Part shown: positions 1 to 6,903 of the stretch, piece after piece | Position numbering within the stretch: the first letter of the stretch is position 1 | Layout: every line of letters begins with the position of its first letter | From: a bacterium | GTDB taxonomy: Bacteria; Planctomycetota; UBA11346 | Reading direction: 5' to 3' | DNA length: 9,399 nucleotides | Assembly: GCA_020049615.1 (NCBI GenBank) | Contig: JAIFKN010000093.1 | Span: 1-9,399, forward strand | Position numbers and translations under genes: made by a program | The notes under the pieces: generated by a model | Databases searched by the model: none | Seen by the model: only the letters and a program-made list of their open reading frames with translations | Told to the model about the DNA's origin: nothing

Positions 1-3000
1 AGGCTGGTGCTGCCCTGCGTGGCCTCGGCCATGCGGGTTGCCACCGACTCCAGCTGATCCGGCGTCCCCTTGCCCTGCACCAGATCCGCCGCCTCCTGCT
101 CGGAGAAGCCCAGCAGACGCAGGCGCGAGTTGTCGAGCGGCGAGACGTTGCCGGCCTTGAGGTCGCGGGCGAAGTGCAGGCCAGCAACTGCCGCGTGCAG
201 TTCGTTCACCTCGTTGACGCCATGGAACAGGGTGACGCGACCGCCGATCTCGCGGACCATGCGTGCCAGCGTCTCGCGCTTCTGCCCTTCCTGGCCCATC
301 AGATTGGCCACCTCGATGGTGCGAGCGCCCAGGCGTGCCGTTTCCATGGCCGCAGCGCGTGGGTTGGCGATGATCTCCGCCCAGGCCGACACCCACCGCT
401 TGCCGCCCGCGAACGCCAGCGTGTTGCCCAGCGATTCGGGGACGTTCACGATGGCGGCTTTCGACAGCAGGCCGGTACGGATGATGCCCATGGCCATGCG
501 ATACCAGCGGAAGCCGTCGTGTTCCGGCGTCCCCGGCGCGAACAACTTGCCCGGTCGTGCCAGCGGCATGCCGTTGAGCGCACGCACCAGCGACACCAGA
601 TCATCGACATCACCGCCGGCCTTCACCCAGCGAGCGACAGCCGGATGCCGGCTCGGCTGCGTGGGCGTCTCAACGTCCTGGCCGAAGTTCTCCACATAGG
701 CAACGCGCATGGCTGCGCCCCTGACGAGGTGCTGCGTGGCGGTGAAGGGATCGGACTCCAGCAGCGGCACGATCCGGCCATGGAGGCGCAGATGGGTCGG
801 GAACCGCTTGAGCCAGCGCATCGATTCCATGGGCGCACGCTGCAGGATGGCGCGTTCCGCCTCCTCGGTCATCCGGTCGACGGTCTCCTGCACCGGCAGC
901 CCGTTGGCGTCGGCCAGGGCGGTGGCGAGTGCGCGGAACTCGGGGGATGCGGGCTGGTCCAGGATGTCGAACAGTTCGGCGGTCGGGCGGCGGATGAACT
1001 TCCGACCCTCGGGCGTCCGCTGGAAGGCGACCCAGCGCGGCTCGCCGTTCTCGTCCTCGCCTGCGTACATCTGCATGCGGGCGTTCTCGGCCCACTGGCC
1101 GGTCAGATCGATGAGTCCCCGGTACTCCTCGACCATCTTCCGTTCCAGCGTCGGCAGCGCGGTGAGGTCGTCAGCGGTTTCCACGGTGTGCTGGAAGCGG
1201 CTGAACCCGTAGTCCTTGCCCTCTGCCCACTCGACGGCGCGCAGACTGCGCACGGCGGAGCGGGCGGCGAGGTTCCTGCCGCTCATGAGGCGCAGCGCCG
1301 GAACGAGTCGGGCGTTGGCTGACCCGATCAGCTGGCGCACGCGGTCGTTGGTCTTCCGCGCCATGCGGGCAACCGTCTTGCCGGCATCGCCGGCCTGCTG
1401 CTCCACCCGCTCGACCAACGGCGTCGACCACCACCCCGAGGCAGCACCGACGATGCGGCGACCAGCCAGGAGCGGCGCGAAGATGGAAGCCACACCGGCC
1501 TCCGTGCCGGATTTCGGGCGCAGACCGGCGGCGTCGATCATCTGGCCCGACGTGGGCGGCTGGTCCTGCTGCGGCGCGGCGGGCGTGTCCGCTCGATAGG
1601 CGCTGTCCTCATCGCTGACGGTGGATGCCGGCGATCCGGCCTTCTCCGAGAGTTGCGAGCGGGTGAGCGTCCCGGTCTGCCGGTGCGATCCCGGCGGCAG
1701 GGTGCGGCGATTGCCGGTCCAATGCTGCGGTTCCTCGCTGCGCAGGCTGCGGGCCGTCTCCCCGTCCCAGGTCACCACGTCGACCAGACGCCCCTTGCCC
1801 TGTGGTGCGCCCAGGAACGCAGCCGTCTCGACGCCAGGCCGACCGACCACCACCGCCTCGTTGCCGCCGTGGCTGGCGGTTGCGGCCATGATGGCACCGA
1901 ACGTCGCCGCCTTGGGTGGCAGTACGGTGACGCCGGCCACCTGCCCACCGCTGGAGGCGATGACCACGACGGCACCGGGGTCCGTCTGCACCAGTTTCGC
2001 CACCGCGACGGCAGCAGTCGGGCTGGTGATCTGCACCGCCCCTGCGCCCTCCTGCATGCGTTCGAATGGAACTGCCTCCCATGGCCGATCCTGCCGCTGA
2101 TCGTAGGTGCCCAGCGTGTAATCGCCGGATTCACCCGTCTCGGTGAACGAGAAGCGGGCACCGTTGGTGACGATGCCGGTGAAGGCGACACCCAGGCGGC
2201 GGCAGGTGCCGGCAAGGCTCTGGTACGTCCCGCGATCAGCTGCCGAGGCGCGGGCATCACCGGAGGGATGGTTGTGGGCGATGAAGATGCGCGCCACCTC
2301 GCCACTTCGGCGGGCAGCGGCTACGAGTTCCGCGAGATCCTTGTCGCTGGGCGTGCGGGCGCTGTCGATCTCGCCAATGGCGTAGATGCCCGAGGTGAGG
2401 GACTTCCCGTTCGCATCGGTGACGATGTAGCTCGTCCGCTCGACGTAGGGGCTACGCAGAGCGGAGAACAGCACGGCAGCGTCCTGCGGGGTCGCGATGG
2501 TCGACCCGGCCACGTTGAACGCGGGGAACTCGGCTTCGACATGCCCACGCACCAGGCGGGACAGACTCTGTCCAGTCGCCAGCTGCACCGCCTCGCCGCG
2601 CACCAGGCGCAGGAGGGCGTGATCGTCGCTGGGGTTGGTGTTGCCTTTGGCGTCTACCGGGACGCCGCCAGCAGGCTCTCCAGCGTCTGCGCCGGGTTCA
2701 CGGGCCGAACCAGCACCACCTCCGCTCCGACGCCGAACGCCACGCCCTGGCGCTGCAGGCTCGTCGCCAGTTCTGGCCGGCGGTCCCACACGGGGCGCGG
2801 GATCTGCAGGGGCTGCGGCGTTGCCTGGTACGGGCTGGGGGCTTCCGTCATGGGATGCATCCTGGGGGGCGGCGGTGAGCGTGGAAGCGGCAGCCGGGGC
2901 TGCTGGCGGCTGCGCGGCGTCGATGGCGGCACGCAGTGCGCGAGCCTTGCCGACGATGGGCGAGCCGGGGCGACCGTGGGCGATGATCTGGTCCACGCCT

Positions 3001-4535
3001 CGGGACAGGCGGGGGATCTGATCGGGCGAGATGGCAGCAACGGACGCAGGACGCAGGGTGTTAACCTGCTGCACCAGCCGCCCGTCGATGGCTTGCGCCT
3101 CGGGGTGGCTGCGCTCCCACATGACGTCCAGCAGTTCGTGTGCGTGGGCGGCAGTCGGGCTGCCAGGCTTGGCTGCGCTCACCAGGGTCTCTGCGTCAGC
3201 GCGGAGGCGCTCCATGGTCGCTGGCGGCATGACGCTGGCGTGGTTCGGCGTGACCCGCTGCACCCGCTCGGCAGGCGTGGGCGCGTCCATGGCGTCTTGC
3301 CAGCTGGCCCGGCGAGGCGCAGGCGGTGCCGGTGGCTGTACGGGCGTCTGTGCCGGCGGCTGTACGGGCGTCTGTGCCGGCGGCGGCGTGGGCGGTGCGG
3401 TCACCGTTCGAGCCTGGCTGGCCGGCTGCTCGGTGCGGTCGGCCTGGTCGAGGATGCGCTGCAGGGCCTTCGCCCGCTTCGCTACCCGCTCACCCTCGGG
3501 AACCTGGGCCTGGATGGTGGCGACGTGCTGCCGCAGGCGGGCGCGTTCATCCGCTGGCAGGGCCTGCAGGCGTGGCAGAGACAGCGGCGCAGCCTGGACG
3601 GCGGCGGTCGCTGCGTGTGCGCTGGGAGCAGCGGGAGCGCGAGGGCGATCCAACCGGGGGTCGACGGCGAGGCCGGCCACACGCTGCGGCGGGATGGGCG
3701 GGATGCCATTCCGACCATCGCGGATGCGGCCGACCGCCTCGATCACCTGCCGTCCGTGGGCTTCGATCTGAGCAGCCGGCAGCCCGGTCCCCTCGGTCAC
3801 GGCAGCCAGGAGGGCGCTGCGGCGCTCGCTGGGCTTCTCGGTCGCTACGGTGTACGCGGCGCGGTCCAGGTCGCTGTCGAACGGGATGGCCACGCCGTCC
3901 TGACGGGGGCGCAACCGGGCGTAGAACGGCGGCAGAAGCCAGGTGTGGGCGTCCCCACTGTGCCCAACCCGCGTGGGGCGGGTCAACTGGTCGGCATCGG
4001 CCTGCGCCAGAGCCGATTCCCGCCCGTTTGGCGGCAGATCGGTCTGCGGTGGGGTCGCGGCAGGGTCCAGGGCGCGATCCGGCCGGGATCGGGGCGCGGC
4101 TGGGGCCTGGGCGGCATCCACGGGTCCAGTAGCGGCCTGCGCGAGGTCGACCGTGGCGGGGGTGGAGACATCGGCGCGAGCGAGCCGGCCCACCTCGGTC
4201 GGTGTGAAGTCCAGCAGCGGGTCGTTCGCCGGCATCGGCGCGTCATCGGCAGCCGGATCCAGCCCGGCGGTGGATGGCGGAGTCGGGACACCGGCAGCGG
4301 CCAGCGCCTCGCGGTCGGTGGGCGTCAGCGCCGGGGCGGCGGTGCGCAGGCGAGCCTCGGGCGGCGCATCGTCGGGGATCTGCTCCAGCGTGCGCTCGAG
4401 CGCAGCGCGCTCACGGGCCAGCGCCTCCTGCGCCCGTCGTGCCTGCTCGGCGGCTGCACGGGCCACCGCAACGCCCTTGGCCTGCTGCTCGGCGGCGTGG
4501 CGGGCGGCGACGGTCTGCGCGACACGGGCATGAGG
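1..4535 (-). CDS. Giant phage polyvalent protein with RadC-like JAB domain, no stop in window
   Basis: A minus-strand frame with no stop codon from 4565 to the left edge (about 1511 codons after the frameshift site), so the 3' end is outside. In order: a charged coiled coil (about 4380-4525); Pro/Ala-rich linkers; a compact segment near 3835-3955 with PPFYARLRP and IPFDSDLDRAAY, of a kind seen in large phage and plasmid polyvalent proteins; a Pro/Gln repeat (3334-3381); a helical segment (2900-3290); a RadC-like JAB/JAMM domain (about 2095-2502); a following alpha/beta segment (1745-2060) with GAVVVIASSGG; then a long helical region to the edge with FPTHLRLHGRIVPLL and RVAYVENFG, resembling C-terminal parts of large phage virion proteins. 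Coding signal is clear by third-position G/C, except at about 2657-2865, where another frame is favoured. It may therefore be two genes. There is no usable ATG just after 4565, which favours a shift from the upstream gene. Confidence 0.78.
2095..2502 (-). other. RadC-like JAB/JAMM metallopeptidase domain within the giant protein
   Basis: The domain begins with a TPQDAAVLFSAL helix, continues with a strand containing the candidate catalytic glutamate (SPYVERTSYIV) and an ISG-like strand (LTSGIYAIG). It then shows the metal-binding core IFIAHNHPSGDARASAAD at 2235-2285: both histidines (codons 2274-2276 and 2268-2270), the serine and the aspartate (2235-2237) of the RadC HNHPSGD-x3-S-x2-D pattern are present. 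The final strand segment is LGVAFTGIVTNG, where RadC proteins usually have DHiIvg. An intact JAMM set suggests an active zinc peptidase or isopeptidase-like fold. RadC-type domains are known parts of phage and conjugative-element polyvalent proteins. The target is unknown. Confidence 0.8.
2654..2851 (-). CDS. 65-codon frame inside the giant gene: embedded gene or start of a second large gene
   Basis: The ATG at 2849-2851 has AGGA at 2860-2863, 8 bases upstream, and ends at a TAG at 2654-2656. Over this stretch third positions are nearly all G or C in this frame and mixed in the giant frame, whose translation here is Gly/Arg/Ala-rich and poor in hydrophobics. The peptide looks like a real domain start: a Pro/Gln-rich beginning (PYQATPQPLQIPRPVW), then ELATSLQRQG, a strand-like AFGVGAEVVLV and a helix with QTLESLLAAS. 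After the TAG the giant frame is again clearly coding and soon enters the JAB domain. The ATG also overlaps a TGA (2848-2850) of the third frame as ATGA, the same stop/start style as the upstream genes. It may thus be a nested gene, or the N-terminus of a separate JAB-domain gene displaced by a lost base. I favour the second. Confidence 0.5.
   Translation of the reverse strand: MTEAPSPYQATPQPLQIPRPVWDRRPELATSLQRQGVAFGVGAEVVLVRPVNPAQTLESLLAASR
3334..3381 (-). repeat. Perfect 24-base tandem duplication encoding AQTPVQPP twice
   Basis: Two exact adjacent copies of a 24-base unit, plus-strand positions 3334-3357 and 3358-3381. Because 24 is a multiple of three, the frame is kept and the giant protein gains a second AQTPVQPP unit within a Pro-rich linker. 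This is probably a flexible spacer between domains that grows or shrinks by replication slippage. Confidence 0.85.
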
Positions 4536-5359
4536 TTTGGGGCGAGCAGCGCCTGGCCGGCGGTCTCAGCCAGCGCCTGCGCCACATCCCCAGCCGACAT
4601 CTCCACGTCGGTGGTGGCTGCGGTGTCGCCCAGTTCAGCGGCGGTCGTGGCCAGTTCCTCGGGAACTTCGTGAACACCAGCCTTCAGCCCCCCGGTGATG
4701 ATCTCGCGCACGGCGGGCGTGCCGCCACGGCGGAAGGCATCGGCCAGAACGGTTTCAGCACCACCCATCCCGAGGCGCTGCATCAGCGCGGCGGGCAACC
4801 CCTCGTAGCCGGCCTGCCGCAGGGCTGCGTACAGGGCGGTCCGCTCATCCTGGCCAAGTTCTCGCCGCTCGAGGTACTTGGACGCACCGCCCTGCATCAT
4901 GCCCATGGCAATCGCGCCCGGTGCGCCGCCTAGCGCAGCACCTGGAGCGGTAGCGGTGAGGCTGCGCGAGGCACCACGGAGCAACCGAGGGGCGACCGGC
5001 GGGGCCAGCGGGTTGAGGTCGTTACGCACCTGCGCCTGGTCCTCGATCTGCTGGGCGCTGGCGCGGAGATCCTGAGCCGCAGCCTCGTCGCCGGTCAGCA
5101 GCGCGAGGGTGGAGCCGATGTCATCGCGCCCCATGCGTGCGCCTGCGAGCAGGTCACCAGCCGGGGTCGCCTGCAGGACGGCACCCGGCACCGACAGCGC
5201 CTGCTGGATGACGTTTCCGTCTGCCATCTCGCGGGTGATCGCATCGCGCAGCGTCGGCCTGTACGGGTAGGTGACCGCACCGGAGCCGGCCTGCTCTGGC
5301 GGCTGCTGGGCGAGTTCGGCGCGGGCTTCCGCTTCCAAGGCATCGAGGAGACCGGGCAT
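4325..5359 (-). CDS. N-terminal part of giant phage protein (upstream frame)
   Basis: Start of the giant gene. Read without a shift it gives 344 residues. Only the first 275 look like real protein; the last 69 are Arg/Ser/Pro-rich text typical of a wrong frame, while the -1 frame becomes clearly coding. The true product very likely continues into the long frame to the left. Residues 1-60 carry an acidic helix (LLDALEAEARAELAQ) and a TYPYRPTLRDAI segment. Residues 125-160 are a Gly/Ala/Met-rich helix pair (ALGGAPGAIAMGMMQGG), and 161-205 are helical with YEGLPAALMQRLG. Residues 215-275 contain GLKAGVHEVPEELAT and an acidic helix. Gly/Ala-rich amphipathic stretches followed by EE-type helices are common in large internal virion proteins of phages, so a virion-internal or injected role is inferred. 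The crossing to the next frame is at the C CCA AAC heptamer at 4535-4541. Confidence 0.75.
   Translation of the reverse strand: MPGLLDALEAEARAELAQQPPEQAGSGAVTYPYRPTLRDAITREMADGNVIQQALSVPGAVLQATPAGDLLAGARMGRDDIGSTLALLTGDEAAAQDLRASAQQIEDQAQVRNDLNPLAPPVAPRLLRGASRSLTATAPGAALGGAPGAIAMGMMQGGASKYLERRELGQDERTALYAALRQAGYEGLPAALMQRLGMGGAETVLADAFRRGGTPAVREIITGGLKAGVHEVPEELATTAAELGDTAATTDVEMSAGDVAQALAETAGQALLAPNLMPVSRRPSPPATPPSSRPRALRWPVQPPSRHDGRRRRWPVSALRSSARWSRSPTMRRPRLACAPPPRR
4535..4541 (-). promoter_or_regulatory. Candidate -1 ribosomal frameshift site, C CCA AAC
   Basis: A canonical X_XXY_YYZ slippery heptamer, in phase with the upstream frame (codons GCC CCA AAC). Slipping back one base re-pairs both tRNAs to CCC AAA and leads into the long -1 frame. 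That frame is closed by a TGA at 4566-4568 just upstream, so the shift must occur after that point. The upstream frame reads as ordinary protein up to this site and the -1 frame does so immediately after it. A six-to-seven-pair stem can form between 4524-4530 and 4431-4437, starting about 4-5 bases after the heptamer, and encloses a smaller stem (4494-4503 with 4466-4475, one mismatch). In DNA this GC-rich, such stems are weak evidence. A one-base loss in the run of four Cs is the rival explanation. Confidence 0.5.
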
Positions 5360-5363
5360 GGGG

Positions 5364-6245
5364 CTACTCCTCGATTCCGGCGGTGCGCAGGGCGTGGATG
5401 GCACGCAGCCGGTAGTGTGCCGGCATGGCGCGGAGCGCGGCGGCTCGCTGCATGGGGTCGGGGCCAGTAAGAGCCGGGATCAGCGGGGCGAATGAGCCGG
5501 TGCCATCAATGCCAGCCTCGCGCAGTGACGCCATGGCCTTGGTCGTGCCGTGGACGCCGTCTCCATCGGCCAGCACGCCAGCCTGCGGGTGCATAGGCAT
5601 GGCCGCTTCCGGCGTCTGCGGTGCGGCGAGCGGCGTCCTGGCTGGCGACGGTAACTGAACGGGCGGGGGCGGCGTCTGGCCGGGGACCACCGGCACAGTG
5701 CGTCCGGTAGCGCGGTCGAGCAGCAGCGCCTCGCCGTTCGGGCCGCGCATCGGAGACCATCCCGTCCGCTGGGGCGTCTGGCTCCCTGCGCTGCGAGCCA
5801 GCGCCTGCACGCTGTCGCTCAGTTCGCTGCCGACGCCACGCACGGCGCGCATGGGGAGCGAGTTCCAGGCGGCTTCGCCCTCCTGGCGGGCAGCGCGAGC
5901 GTGCGCCTCGCGGATCTGCGCCTCGCGCAGTTGCCTGGCCTGTTCGTCGTTCTGCGCCCGCTCCTGGTCCTGGCCGCTGACCACGCCCTGCATGGCGGAA
6001 ACGAGCGAGTACGCCTTGGGATCGCTGGCGAACTGCTGCCGGTCAAGGCGTCCACCGGCCTGGACAACGCGCAGCGCACGATCCAAGTCCCGGTCGGCGC
6101 GGTTCTGCCGGTCCTGCCCGAGCCGGTAGTCAGTGTCCCGCTTGTCCTTGGCGTTGTCGAACGCGCCATGCATCACCGCGTACATGACGGCGGCCAGCGG
6201 GTTCTGGATGTGGTTCTGCCAACCGGCGGGAGTGATCGCGGGCAT
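5364..6245 (-). CDS. Hypothetical phage protein with charged helical core, 293 residues
   Basis: Unrecognised protein, probably virion-associated. The start at 6245 is set by the GAGGA site and by the change from Arg/Pro-rich shadow text to ordinary protein sequence. A mildly hydrophobic N-terminus (residues 1-30, with AAVMYAVMHGAFD) is followed by a long, highly charged helical region (31-125) rich in Asp, Arg, Gln and Glu, likely coiled coil. A linker rich in Pro (185-220, with TPPPPVQLP) leads to a small C-terminal domain with two short helical motifs ending in the similar phrases LREAGIDG and LRTAGIEE. There is no signal peptide or enzyme motif. It sits directly upstream of the giant phage gene, with its TAG only 4 bases before that ATG and the giant gene's ribosome binding site inside its last codons. 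The two are likely co-translated and may act together, for example as internal virion proteins. Confidence 0.78.
   Translation of the reverse strand: MPAITPAGWQNHIQNPLAAVMYAVMHGAFDNAKDKRDTDYRLGQDRQNRADRDLDRALRVVQAGGRLDRQQFASDPKAYSLVSAMQGVVSGQDQERAQNDEQARQLREAQIREAHARAARQEGEAAWNSLPMRAVRGVGSELSDSVQALARSAGSQTPQRTGWSPMRGPNGEALLLDRATGRTVPVVPGQTPPPPVQLPSPARTPLAAPQTPEAAMPMHPQAGVLADGDGVHGTTKAMASLREAGIDGTGSFAPLIPALTGPDPMQRAAALRAMPAHYRLRAIHALRTAGIEE
5367..5372 (-). promoter_or_regulatory. Ribosome binding site for the giant phage gene
   Basis: GAGGAG lies 7 bases upstream of the ATG at 5359 and forms the last two codons of the preceding gene. It supports that start over an earlier in-frame ATG at 5404. 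Confidence 0.65.
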
Positions 6246-6253
6246 GGTGGTGT

Positions 6254-6258
6254 TCCTC
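6254..6258 (-). promoter_or_regulatory. Ribosome binding site for the 293-residue gene
   Basis: GAGGA lies 8 bases upstream of the ATG at 6245 and overlaps the TGA (6257-6259) of the regulator gene. It fixes the start at 6245 although the frame is open further upstream. Confidence 0.65.
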
Positions 6259-6832
6259 AGGTGGTCGTGCCGGCTACGGCGGCGTGCAGCGGTGAAGATC
6301 GCAAATCGAGGAGGCGGGCGAGTTCCAGCGTTGGCACCCGGTGCTGGCCGCTGGGCATGGCGACCAGGCGCAGGTATCCGCGCCCAGCCCATCGCTTGAG
6401 CGTGCAGACGTGGACGCCGAGCAATTCAGCTGCCAGGGCAGGACGCAACAGTCCGTCAGACGAAATCGTTGTTTGCGCAGGAGTGCTCGGAGATGCACCA
6501 CAATGCGGTGGTAGCAGACCCCCGGTTCGACGGGCGGCAGCCTCGGCGCAGAGCAGGCGTTCCCGCACGGCCTTGGCGCGGCGATACGCCTTGCCGCCGC
6601 CCCCCAGCTTCGGATTGGGCTGCTCCAGGCGGTAGGCTTTCACGCTCGTCGGGTCTCCTGCGCGCCACTGGTCGCCGTCCATGCGCGACACCACGCCGCG
6701 CCGTTCCAACTGAACGAGGAACGCACGCACGGGACCGGTGTCGCACGATGCCATCGCTGCCACGTCTTCGGTGGACCACGCGATGTCCAGGCGGCAGCAC
6801 CAGAGGACGGCGGTTCGGAGCGGAGAGGCCAT
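6257..6832 (-). CDS. DNA-binding protein with winged helix plus MerR/excisionase-like HTH
   Basis: Predicted 191-residue transcription regulator or DNA-architecture protein. Residues about 17-52 look like a winged helix: a helix with WSTEDVAAM, then a recognition-type helix with VRAFLVQLERRGVVSR. A central basic stretch (80-103) and a Ser/Thr/Pro linker (108-126) follow. Residues about 128-176 match the MerR/excisionase (HTH_17) pattern, with an AAELLGV helix, the TLKRWAGRGYL turn and helix, a wing with MPSGQHR, and a final ELARLLD helix. The ATG at 6832 is the first start after an in-frame TAG, but has no clear Shine-Dalgarno site. GC content is locally lower near 6460-6510, at the linker, which could mark a domain junction. 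Its position between the replication genes and the giant gene suggests an early-to-late switch, an inference. I am confident in the second HTH and less so in the first. Confidence 0.72.
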   Translation of the reverse strand: MASPLRTAVLWCCRLDIAWSTEDVAAMASCDTGPVRAFLVQLERRGVVSRMDGDQWRAGDPTSVKAYRLEQPNPKLGGGGKAYRRAKAVRERLLCAEAAARRTGGLLPPHCGASPSTPAQTTISSDGLLRPALAAELLGVHVCTLKRWAGRGYLRLVAMPSGQHRVPTLELARLLDLRSSPLHAAVAGTTT

Positions 6833-6903
6833 GGGGCGATGCTACGCAGCCACGTCCGCGAACGCCAGCGGAGTAGCACCGGGAGCAGGAGCAGCGGGAG
6901 CAG
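6833..6903. other. 71-base gap with short GTG-started frame and GGGAGCAG repeats
   Basis: This is the longest gap between genes in the window. On the minus strand a GTG at 6905-6907 overlaps the previous stop (GTGA) and opens 21 codons rich in Ala and Pro, ending in TAG at 6842-6844, ten bases before the next ATG. The plus strand shows imperfect repeats of GGGAGCAG/GGAGCAG around 6890-6901. I see no convincing promoter or terminator hairpin. The frame could be a leader-like peptide, or the displaced C-terminus of the 148-residue protein. Confidence 0.35.

Noticed and set aside
174..1322. A 382-codon open frame on the plus strand
   Set aside because: Same codon-aligned antisense phase of the giant gene, with no domain motif and no ribosome binding site worth noting.
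4466..4503. Ten-pair stem with one mismatch considered as the frameshift stimulator by itself
   Set aside because: It begins about 31 bases after the heptamer, too far for a classical stimulator, and stems of this size are common in such GC-rich DNA. Only the nearer long-range pairing is kept, as a weak possibility.
1653..4673. A 1006-codon open frame on the plus strand
   Set aside because: It is codon-aligned antisense to the giant minus-strand frame. In DNA this GC-rich the reverse frame stays open because TTA, CTA and TCA codons are rare. Its product is Gly/Arg-rich without domain motifs, while the minus strand encodes a recognisable JAB domain.
6497..6512. Short inverted repeat ACCAC-6-GTGGT
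   Set aside because: A five-pair stem inside the linker of the regulator gene, with no T-run. Too short to call an operator or terminator.
5901..6635. A 244-codon plus-strand frame across two minus-strand genes
   Set aside because: It crosses the border between the regulator and the 293-residue gene, both of which have better starts, binding sites and composition.
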